NCBI GenBank assembly: GCA_003979035.1
Contig: RXOA01000141.1
Location: 1 to 11,839, forward strand
DNA from: Candidatus Bipolaricaulota bacterium
GTDB taxonomy: Bacteria > Bipolaricaulota > Bipolaricaulia > UBA7950 > UBA9294
Length of the DNA: 11,839 bases
Direction of reading: 5' to 3'
Numbering within the stretch: the first letter of the stretch is position 1; the number at the start of each line of letters is the position of its first letter. Shown one piece after another: positions 5,567-11,839 of this stretch. The translations under genes and the position numbers were made by a program. Below the pieces are notes generated by a model. It searched no databases. It was not told the DNA's origin and saw nothing but the letters and a program-made list of their open reading frames with translations.

Positions 5567-6978
5567 CCGGCGGCCTCCGTGTCGGCCTCGGCCTGGTACT
5601 GCGACTGCACCGTGTGGAGGAAATGGGGAATGCCGGCCGCGCTATCGGGGCCGACGATGACCTGCCACCCAGAGACTTCCTCAATTCCCATGCGCATGCG
5701 AGCCACCAATCCGGGGATGATCAACCGGCTGTGGTTGACGCGATCCATCGCCCCCTGCTCGCGGACCACGGCCACCACCCGGTCGACCGTCAGACGGTCG
5801 TCGGCATAAGCATTGAGAACCCCCATGCCTTCTGTGTCGACGACGCAGATGAAGCACGGCACTTTGCTGTTGGCCACTTCACCGGCGACCGTGAAGTAGG
5901 TGAGGGCGAAGTTCGTCGTGACAAGAACGGGGGCCTCCGGTCCCGGATGCCCGATCTCGTACAGCTTCGCTTCCACTTCGTTGGGCACCTGCGGATCGGT
6001 GTACACGTCTTGCCGGGCAGTGACGATGGGATGGACGGCCCAAGGTTCGATCGTGTCAAGCACCATCACGCCCGCATAGCGCATGACAAACGACAATCCG
6101 GCCATCATTTCCGCCGTTGCCCTGGCATCCGCATCGAGATCGAGGTCGAGCGTGGCGTCGACAAGGCCGCCGACATCGACATAGGTCGGGAAGCCCAGGC
6201 TGCGAACGCGCTGCTCCAAGGCCAGACGTCGCAACTGGATCATCACCCCCACGGCGTCAGCGACGTGGCTGGGGCTCGGATCGAGCAACAGGCCTCGGAC
6301 TCCAGCCGCGGCGATGCGTTCGGACAGCGCCGCCGTACGATCGATTCCGGAAGCCTTCAGCACGAGAGGCAGACCGTACTGACAAGCCACGGAAGCCATC
6401 GCGTCGGCATTGGCTTCCGTGGCTGCGACAAGAAGCGGCTTGCGATCGGCGACGGCGGCCACGGCGGGCGCGAGCACGTGAGGATCGTCGCACAGAAGCA
6501 GCAGCACACGATCGGTGGCCGCGGCAATCCGCGTGACCACTGCACCGTACCGGTCCACATCGACGCCGTCGTGACGGATGGCAATGGCATCGACGCCGAT
6601 GGTCCTGCCCACGCGTTCGAACGTTAGCGCCTCGATCGCGTCGAGCCGTTCGGCAAATTCCGCATCCCCGAGCGCCGCCGAAAGGCCGACGGCAAGGATC
6701 GGCGGATGCTGGAAGCGCTCTTCATGGCGGTGCATGACCGTCTCGCCACCGATCGTCAGGACGCGATCGCCCGATCCGAGAGACAGCGTGGCCATCGGCG
6801 GAACCTGGGCGTCGCCCAAAGCCGCGCGCGCTTCGTCTGACACATGCGGGCACCCATCGAGCGCCCGTTTCTTGGAGGCCACCTGCATGGCAAACGCCAT
6901 GCAGGTGGGCAGGCCGCAGTCGCCGCAATTGGTGCGCGGCAGGTTCTTGTAGACTTCAATTCCGCTCAGCTTGGCCAT
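5563..6978 (-). CDS. acsC: Corrinoid iron-sulfur protein large subunit (CFeSP, AcsC/CdhE)
   Basis: The 471-residue subunit carries the low-potential [4Fe-4S] cluster and the corrinoid. The N-terminal domain has Cys18, Cys21, Cys26 and Cys43 in NCGDCGLPTCMAFAMQ...DGCP, the C-x2-C-x4-C-x16-C pattern of the family. A TIM barrel follows (about 60-320), including VERVGRTIGVDAIAIRHDG-like and YVDVGGLVDATLDLDLD segments. The C-terminal Rossmann-like corrinoid-binding domain (about 330-471) has VLVTTNFALTYFTVAGEV, PCFICVVDTEGMGVL, LIIPGLVARMR and WQVIVGPDSAAGIP. It shuttles CH3 from the methyltransferase to AcsB. The ATG at 6978 is nine bases after the acsB stop, and its AGGAG Shine-Dalgarno overlaps that stop (TAGGAG). 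All four cysteines are kept, so it should be functional. Confidence 0.96.
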   Translation of the reverse strand: MAKLSGIEVYKNLPRTNCGDCGLPTCMAFAMQVASKKRALDGCPHVSDEARAALGDAQVPPMATLSLGSGDRVLTIGGETVMHRHEERFQHPPILAVGLSAALGDAEFAERLDAIEALTFERVGRTIGVDAIAIRHDGVDVDRYGAVVTRIAAATDRVLLLLCDDPHVLAPAVAAVADRKPLLVAATEANADAMASVACQYGLPLVLKASGIDRTAALSERIAAAGVRGLLLDPSPSHVADAVGVMIQLRRLALEQRVRSLGFPTYVDVGGLVDATLDLDLDADARATAEMMAGLSFVMRYAGVMVLDTIEPWAVHPIVTARQDVYTDPQVPNEVEAKLYEIGHPGPEAPVLVTTNFALTYFTVAGEVANSKVPCFICVVDTEGMGVLNAYADDRLTVDRVVAVVREQGAMDRVNHSRLIIPGLVARMRMGIEEVSGWQVIVGPDSAAGIPHFLHTVQSQYQAEADTEAAG

Positions 6979-6987
6979 CGGGGTCTC

Positions 6988-9192
6988 CTAAAACAGCGAC
7001 GCCATCGTCAGCGCCGGATGCCTGACGGACTCAAGGAAGCTCACCAATTCGTCGGTTGTGGCGGCTTCCCGTTCCGTGGCGATGCGGTCAAGCAGATCGG
7101 GCATACCCGCATCGTTGGCGCGTTCCTGCAACCTGACGCGCAAGTCTTCTTTCAGCGCAGCCGGCATCCACACAACGCGCTTCAGCCCACCCTCGGCCGA
7201 GATGAACTTCTTGCTCCCGATGTACAGTCTTCCGACACCGAGGAACCCCGGGGTTTGAATGCCGCCGCCAATTTCGCCGGCCATCGTCGAAAACGTCATC
7301 CCGATCGGCGTCATCCCGGCAAATTCGCGATCGACGATCATCACGCCGTTGGCTTCGGGCACGATGGCAGCAATGCACTCGAAACAGCCGCAGCTCGTCA
7401 TCGGATCGTCGATGATCGAATAGGCATTGAACCGCCGTAGCGCGCCGTTCGAGGCGGCGGCAAGGAAGTCGTTGACACCGGCCCACTGGCCCTTCACTGC
7501 GTCGAGCGTCCGCCCTTTGGGCACGGGTTGGTTGGGGCCGTGCGGGTTCATCTCGTAACTGGCGGCGCAATCGAGCCAGGTGTAGGCGCCGCAGAGTCCG
7601 GGGCGCTCGGGGGTGACGATGCACACGTGATCCGGCGCATACGACTGGCACAGCGTACACGAGTAGTACGTGTCCGTGTCTTCATCCAGCATGCCTTGGA
7701 TCCGCTCATCGCGTTCCTGATACACGGCCTTGGCCTCGGCAAGACGTGAAGCCACGGCGTCGGGCTCGGTGAGGATCGTCACCTGAATCTTGTCGACAAT
7801 GGCGCCAAATTCATTGCGCAGCTTGGCGATGAGCAGCTCGCCGTAGTGTCGGAGTCTGAATCCACTGGCGAACGCCTCGTGGCTGATTCGCGCCCACACC
7901 GTTCCGCGCTGGCCCATGTGAAACACGCCGTTGGCCCACGAAGCAAACTCGTGAATGCGCCGTTCGAGCACGCTCTCGAACGCTTCCTTGAACTCGCGGC
8001 CCGCCACATCGACGAGCACGCCGAATGGCAGGGCCTCGCCTGGAGGGATGGCGTCGATATCGGGGCCGATAAGCTCGATGTGTCCATCGACGACCGCGTC
8101 CATCGGCTTTCCGCGTAGCAGCTCGAAGGCATCGGTTCGATTGCCGCCGAACTCGACGTGCATTTGCGCCTTGCGCACGCGCTCGCCCTCAAATCCTGCG
8201 CCGTAGGCGACGGGAATGGGGATCTCCGTGACCTCCAGCTTCAGACCGCGCACTTCGATGGCCCGTTGGACGATCCGATCGAGGGGAACGCCGCTGACCA
8301 CGGCTTCGTATTTGCAGATGCCGTGTTCGAGGATCTGCGGGATGTCTGCGTCCGTAATCGTCGGGAACCCGAAGTTGAGGGCGCCGGCGGCTGTCGCCAG
8401 TTTCTCACACGCCTGACCCAATCCGTCTTCTGTGCTCAGATCGTCCGAGCCGAGGGCGAGCACAAAGGCGTACACCCGTTCTTTGCAGTAGTCGAGAATC
8501 CGCTGCGTGGCATCGGCGCTGTCCGGCTTGATGCCGCCGAACATCATCGCCGCCCGTGCCGCAAACCCGAGGGCATGCACCGCCGCTGAAGCTCGCTCTC
8601 CAAGAGGTACGAGGAACGTGTCCCAGGTCGTCTCGACCCCTTCGGTCGCCAACTGCTGCGTCATCGACCGGCCCTCGGTGCTCGACGCGAGAAAGGCGAG
8701 AATGCTTCGCTGCTGGAGTTCACGGGCGATGCTCACGGCGGCCTCACGAGTGGGCGGGGCACCGACACAGGCGGCGACACCGGGCATGCGACCATCCACA
8801 AGCTTGATGCCCTGCGAGCGCAAGGCGGCATCGCCGGGAAACCCGCAACTTGAGCGCTTCGCTTGATCAGGATTGCAGATTTCGAGGGCCTCGAGCAGCT
8901 CCTCAGCGATGAGGGCGGCTCTTCCTGCGTCGAGAACGGGAGCTAGGTTGTCCCCGATGTCGGCGGTCGGAAGCAGCCGCTCGGCCGCTTCCAGTGCGTC
9001 GTTTGCCGTGCCGAGGGAGTCGACGCTCAACCCCGTCAGGGCCAGCGTCAACGGCAGGGCATAGGCTGTATCTGGAAAGCCGAGAGCGTGGGCCTGCCCC
9101 TGTTGGGCAGTGGCTGTTGTGAGCGCCTGACGGGCCCGATCGACCCAATCGCGGGCTCCTCGAATCGCCAGATCGGCGATGATGTTCGACAT
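6988..9192 (-). CDS. acsB: Acetyl-CoA synthase, CODH/ACS complex (AcsB)
   Basis: The 734-residue enzyme condenses CO, the CFeSP methyl group and CoA into acetyl-CoA at cluster A. It is collinear with Moorella AcsB (729 residues). The N-terminal domain, which docks on CODH and carries the CO channel, is present (residues 1 to about 320, with LVDGRMPG and the GFAARAAMMFGG stretch). Cluster A ligands are intact: Cys512, Cys515, Cys524 and Cys534 hold the [4Fe-4S], and Cys601-Gly-Cys603 in TSCGCFEC binds the distal nickel. The offset from Moorella is +6 throughout this part. Trp433 matches Moorella Trp427, but Tyr518 replaces Phe512. Residues about 249-265 look like a roughly 10-residue insertion relative to Moorella. 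The AAGGAG ribosome site lies inside the end of the DUF3786 gene, three bases from it. No CODH gene is in the window. Confidence 0.97.
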   Translation of the reverse strand: MSNIIADLAIRGARDWVDRARQALTTATAQQGQAHALGFPDTAYALPLTLALTGLSVDSLGTANDALEAAERLLPTADIGDNLAPVLDAGRAALIAEELLEALEICNPDQAKRSSCGFPGDAALRSQGIKLVDGRMPGVAACVGAPPTREAAVSIARELQQRSILAFLASSTEGRSMTQQLATEGVETTWDTFLVPLGERASAAVHALGFAARAAMMFGGIKPDSADATQRILDYCKERVYAFVLALGSDDLSTEDGLGQACEKLATAAGALNFGFPTITDADIPQILEHGICKYEAVVSGVPLDRIVQRAIEVRGLKLEVTEIPIPVAYGAGFEGERVRKAQMHVEFGGNRTDAFELLRGKPMDAVVDGHIELIGPDIDAIPPGEALPFGVLVDVAGREFKEAFESVLERRIHEFASWANGVFHMGQRGTVWARISHEAFASGFRLRHYGELLIAKLRNEFGAIVDKIQVTILTEPDAVASRLAEAKAVYQERDERIQGMLDEDTDTYYSCTLCQSYAPDHVCIVTPERPGLCGAYTWLDCAASYEMNPHGPNQPVPKGRTLDAVKGQWAGVNDFLAAASNGALRRFNAYSIIDDPMTSCGCFECIAAIVPEANGVMIVDREFAGMTPIGMTFSTMAGEIGGGIQTPGFLGVGRLYIGSKKFISAEGGLKRVVWMPAALKEDLRVRLQERANDAGMPDLLDRIATEREAATTDELVSFLESVRHPALTMASLF

Positions 9193-9195
9193 CGT

Positions 9196-9873
9196 CTACT
9201 CCTTATCGAGCTTCGAGCTTCGAGCGCTCGCCCTGTGCCGTCGGCTGGTGCGGGAACAGCCTATTGTACGCGGCACTTGCTCCCGGCCGGACGCCGCGTG
9301 GCGGACAAGCTCCGAGCACAGGATCCTTCCCATCGCTGCCATCCCGTCGATCGGCAGGGCCCGCGAACCCGACTGATCGAACAACACGGTTGCCTCGGCC
9401 GGGAACTCGCCGTCCCCGTTCCACCAGACGACGGCCAGGGCAAGGTGGGGAAGGGCACGAAACGAAAAACTCACGTCTCCCAGAGACAACGGCTCACCAC
9501 CAAGCTCCCCAGCCGCGTGATGGAACGCCGCCGCATCGCCGTCCAGTCGGCGGATCAGCGCCGCGGAGGAGTAGCTGCGAAACACCTTGGCGTAGAACGC
9601 GCCGCCGGGCGGGGTGCCGTCCGCGCCGAGCAGATAGTCAAGCACCAAGATCTGCGTTTCCTCCGGGACCACGGGTCCGTCAACGCCGTGCGCCACAAAG
9701 TCGGGGAGGCTGACAGCGATCGGCATGTCGAACAAGCAAGCTTCGAGTTGGCTCCTGCGCAGGACAAACCCACTGCAGCGAGCCAGTTCCTCGGTGGGGA
9801 TTGCCAGCAGCCGGCGCTGCGCTTCGGCGATTCGCGGGCGGATCGACCGCCGCCAGTTATCCTTTGCCAGCAC
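9196..9873 (-). CDS. DUF3786 domain protein, probable ACS-operon accessory
   Basis: The 225-residue protein resembles DUF3786, judged from LDYLLGADGTPPGGAFYAKVFRSYS in the middle and FRALPHLALAVVWWNGDGEFPAEATVLFD...LPIDGMAAMGRIL near the end, which is the family's GDEEFP/LFD core. No membrane segment or signal peptide is seen. The last 35 residues (after about 190) are Arg/Ser-rich and probably disordered. The start is taken as GTG at 9873 because GGAGGAGGAGG ends five bases upstream. A longer frame to 10101 only reads the aspartate kinase gene in another phase. It overlaps the kinase gene by 17 bases and ends three bases before acsB, so it is firmly inside the operon. The function of the family is unknown; its position directly before acsB suggests a role in assembling or activating ACS or CFeSP, which is inference. 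Confidence 0.75.
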   Translation of the reverse strand: MLAKDNWRRSIRPRIAEAQRRLLAIPTEELARCSGFVLRRSQLEACLFDMPIAVSLPDFVAHGVDGPVVPEETQILVLDYLLGADGTPPGGAFYAKVFRSYSSAALIRRLDGDAAAFHHAAGELGGEPLSLGDVSFSFRALPHLALAVVWWNGDGEFPAEATVLFDQSGSRALPIDGMAAMGRILCSELVRHAASGREQVPRTIGCSRTSRRHRASARSSKLDKE

Positions 9874-11293
9874 AGTCGCCTCCTCCTCCGTTGCCGTTTC
9901 CCAGTCCAAGTTCCTCGTGCAGGAATCGGACGGTCTCGCCGGCCTCGCGGGCAGGAATGCAGAATGTGACGCTGTCTTCGGTCGCGGCTTGCGCGACGGC
10001 GACGACCCGCACCCGGTGTTTCCCGAGCGCAGCGAACGCACGGGACGCGATCCGGTCGGGGCGGTCGCTTGGCAGTCCGATGACGGACACGGTGGCCACA
10101 TCCTCGATCATGTCCAACACACGCTCATGCAACGATTTGGGATGTGCCGCCGACAGACTGCGTGAGAGGAGTTGCGCACTGTGCGCACCGTCTTGCTCTC
10201 CTACGACAAGGCTCAGCCCTTGCTCGGAGAGCGACTGACTGAACATCCGCACTTCGATCCCCGCCCCGCCGAGGCGAGCCAGCGCGTCGGTTGCCGATCG
10301 TAGCTGCCACGACCCGTTGCCGCTGCGCAACCGAAGAAGCTGCAAGCCCGTGGCGGATACGATCGCCGGCCACAATCGCCGATCGGACGTCGGGGATTGG
10401 ACAATGCGCGTGCCGGGATCGTCGGGGTTGAAGCTGTTCCGAATCGTCAGCGGAATGCCATGCTGGATCACCGGTCCGATCGTGCGCGGGTGGAGGACCT
10501 CCGCACCGAAGCAGGCCAACCGCGCCGCCTCGGCGTACGACAGTTCCCGCAGGACACGTGCGTCGGGGACCACATTCGGATCGGCGGTCAGGATGCCGTC
10601 AACATCCGTCCAAATGCGAAGCGCATCGCTCTCGAGGCAGGCGGCGATAATCGCCGCGGAGAAGTCGCTGCCGCTACGCCCCAGCGTCGTCGGGGCGCCG
10701 GCCTCGGTAGCGCCGGTGTATCCGCAGATCACGGGTACGACCCCCTGATCCAAGAGCGGTCGAACCCGCTCAGCGATCCGATTCCGCGTCACCTCCATCC
10801 GCGGCGATGCCGAGCCGAACACGTCGTCGGTGATGATCAGCTCCGTACCGCAAATCGATTGCGCCTCCATCCTACGGTGACGAAGAACGGCGGCAACCAC
10901 GGTCGCCGAAAGCTTCTCCCCGACGGATGCGACCGCGTCGTGTCCCCGCGCCGTGAGCTCGCCGAGCACGGCGATGCTGTCCAGCAAGCGCTGCAGTCGA
11001 TCAAGCTGCCTGTCAATCGAGGCACGGATCCTTGTTCGTTCGGGCGATGTCGCGAGCAGTTCGTCGACCACGCGGTGATGCGTGTCGCAGAGCCAGCGCC
11101 TCCCGGCTTCGTACTCCGCCGTCTGGCCGCCGGCTGCGGCTCTGGCGGCGGCGATCAGGTGATCCGTCGCGCCGGCGAGCGCCGAGACGACGACCGCCTG
11201 TGCGCCGCCCCGACTCGATGCGATGATCCCGGCGACCGATGCGATCCTTTCCGCATTCGCGAGCGACGTGCCGCCAAACTTGTCGACGATCAT
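9857..11293 (-). CDS. Aspartate kinase, monofunctional
   Basis: The 478-residue enzyme phosphorylates L-aspartate, the first step to threonine, lysine and homoserine-derived methionine. The kinase domain begins with KFGGTS (residues 5-10). It has SVGEKLSA (about 123-130), TTLGRSGSDFSA (about 202-213), the nucleotide-site segment WTDVDGILTADP (about 228-239) and GAEVLHPRTI (about 263-272). Two ACT domains follow (about 315-465), with VSVIGLPSDRPD in the second, so feedback control by threonine or lysine is likely. Length and layout resemble the kinase half of ThrA/MetL, but no homoserine dehydrogenase is fused. The ATG overlaps the stop of the upstream PLP-enzyme gene as ATGA, with GGAGGTGATC eight bases upstream. 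The C-terminus ends in a Gly-rich tail that overlaps the next gene. Its place in an acs operon is unusual. Confidence 0.95.
   Translation of the reverse strand: MIVDKFGGTSLANAERIASVAGIIASSRGGAQAVVVSALAGATDHLIAAARAAAGGQTAEYEAGRRWLCDTHHRVVDELLATSPERTRIRASIDRQLDRLQRLLDSIAVLGELTARGHDAVASVGEKLSATVVAAVLRHRRMEAQSICGTELIITDDVFGSASPRMEVTRNRIAERVRPLLDQGVVPVICGYTGATEAGAPTTLGRSGSDFSAAIIAACLESDALRIWTDVDGILTADPNVVPDARVLRELSYAEAARLACFGAEVLHPRTIGPVIQHGIPLTIRNSFNPDDPGTRIVQSPTSDRRLWPAIVSATGLQLLRLRSGNGSWQLRSATDALARLGGAGIEVRMFSQSLSEQGLSLVVGEQDGAHSAQLLSRSLSAAHPKSLHERVLDMIEDVATVSVIGLPSDRPDRIASRAFAALGKHRVRVVAVAQAATEDSVTFCIPAREAGETVRFLHEELGLGNGNGGGGDCAGKG
9879..9889 (-). promoter_or_regulatory. Shine-Dalgarno GGAGGAGGAGG deciding the GTG start of the DUF3786 gene
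   Basis: A purine-rich triple AGG motif lies five bases before GTG at 9873 on the minus strand, inside the glycine-rich 3' end of the aspartate kinase gene. No ATG in this frame is close to the conserved part of the protein, so this site supports a GTG start. Confidence 0.65.
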
Positions 11294-11838
11294 CGGCGAT
11301 CACCTCCGGGAAAGGCGGCCTGCAGCGCCTGGTCCAGATCGGCGATCAGGTCGTCGGGATCTTCGATGCCGGCCGCGTAGCGAATGAGGGAATCCGAAAT
11401 CCCGTAGGCCGCCCGCTTGTTCGTGTCGAGGGCGATGAACATCGACTGCTGTTGAGCGATCGACTCGACACCACCCAGTGTCGGCCCGATGTAGGCAATC
11501 TGCAGCGCATCGATGACCTGGCTCGTGCGATCGCGATCCCCGTCCACTTCAAAGCTGACCACCCCGCCGAATCCCGTCATCTGTCGCGCTGCAACCACAT
11601 GATCGGGATGGGAGTCAAGCCCGGGGTAGTGAACGACGGCGACATGGGGATGACGGTGGAGAAACTCGGCGATCCGCTGCCCCGTAGCATTCTGACGCCG
11701 CACACGCAGCTCAAGGGTCTTCAGTCCGCGCAGGAGCAGATAGGCATCGTGGGCCCCTCCGACGCCGCCGAGCAGGCCGCGAAGTGTCTCGATCGGCGCA
11801 AGATGCGCACACGATCCGACGACGGCGCCGGCGAGCAG
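11290..11838 (-). CDS. Trans-sulfuration PLP enzyme (Cys/Met metabolism family), 5' partial
   Basis: This is the C-terminal part, about 182 residues, of a MetB/MetC/MetY-type PLP-dependent enzyme. The frame is open to the window edge. Family landmarks are GGVGGAHDAYLLLRGLKTLELR, where the lysine-bearing segment has already passed upstream, then VHYPGLDSHPDHVVAARQM-type sequence, GFGGVVSFE, GPTLGGVESI and DSLIRYAAGIED, whose arginine binds the substrate carboxylate. The enzyme makes or breaks cystathionine or sulfhydrylates an acylhomoserine. The C-terminus alone does not decide which. It is the first gene of the operon in view and overlaps the aspartate kinase gene by ATGA. Together they would feed aspartate-derived carbon towards homocysteine. 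The active-site lysine lies outside the window. Confidence 0.88.
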   Translation of the reverse strand: MLAGAVVGSCAHLAPIETLRGLLGGVGGAHDAYLLLRGLKTLELRVRRQNATGQRIAEFLHRHPHVAVVHYPGLDSHPDHVVAARQMTGFGGVVSFEVDGDRDRTSQVIDALQIAYIGPTLGGVESIAQQQSMFIALDTNKRAAYGISDSLIRYAAGIEDPDDLIADLDQALQAAFPGGDRR

Positions 11839-11839
11839 A

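Noticed and set aside
5614..6627. Plus-strand open frame of 337 codons opposite acsC
   Set aside because: His/Arg/Gly-rich antisense frame without family features; acsC on the other strand is certain.
9874..10101. Upstream ATG adding 76 residues to the DUF3786 protein
   Set aside because: The added residues are Arg/Ser/Pro-rich and are the aspartate kinase gene read in another frame. A strong Shine-Dalgarno supports GTG at 9873.

Overview
The window is an 11.8 kb piece of a GC-rich bacterial chromosome. Most of it is one minus-strand operon for the carbonyl/methyl branch of the Wood-Ljungdahl (reductive acetyl-CoA) pathway. The acetyl-CoA synthase is the full-length bacterial form (734 residues, with the N-terminal domain that archaeal CdhC lacks), so the host is a bacterium, presumably a strict anaerobe. 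The phylum cannot be fixed from this sequence alone. High GC and noncoding short repeats would fit an uncultured lineage such as Planctomycetota or Hydrogenedentota, but that is a guess.

Right to left, the operon (11838 to 2199) encodes: a trans-sulfuration PLP enzyme (cut by the window edge), aspartate kinase, a DUF3786 protein, acetyl-CoA synthase AcsB, corrinoid iron-sulfur protein (CFeSP) large subunit AcsC, the CFeSP reductive activator AcsV (RACo type), a CooC/AcsF-type nickel-insertion ATPase, and CFeSP small subunit AcsD. Every junction is an overlap or a gap of at most 12 bases, and Shine-Dalgarno sequences are buried in the preceding genes, so the genes should be translationally coupled. 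CODH (acsA) and the methyl-H4folate:CFeSP methyltransferase (acsE) are not in the window. The operon promoter lies beyond the right edge.

The left part is different. The first 150 bases are the C-terminus of a plus-strand protein that looks like the zinc-binding end of a MetE-type (core) methionine synthase. A roughly 260-base noncoding stretch with heptamer repeats and a degenerate 34-base direct repeat follows. Next comes a minus-strand DMT/EamA transporter. Its leader carries a clear ykkC-family riboswitch, most like subtype 2 (ppGpp/PRPP type), with a visible expression platform in which the aptamer's 3' part can pair with the ribosome-binding site. Divergent from it is a compact hicBA toxin-antitoxin pair of lower GC. 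A noncoding gap with a 9-base periodic repeat separates hicA from the end of the acs operon.

Taken together, AcsB, AcsC, AcsD, AcsV and the CooC-type ATPase form the module that carries a methyl group on CFeSP and joins it with CO and CoA into acetyl-CoA. The aspartate kinase and PLP enzyme in the same operon, and the possible core-MetE nearby, suggest a link between the corrinoid methyl pool and homocysteine/methionine synthesis. That link is inference.
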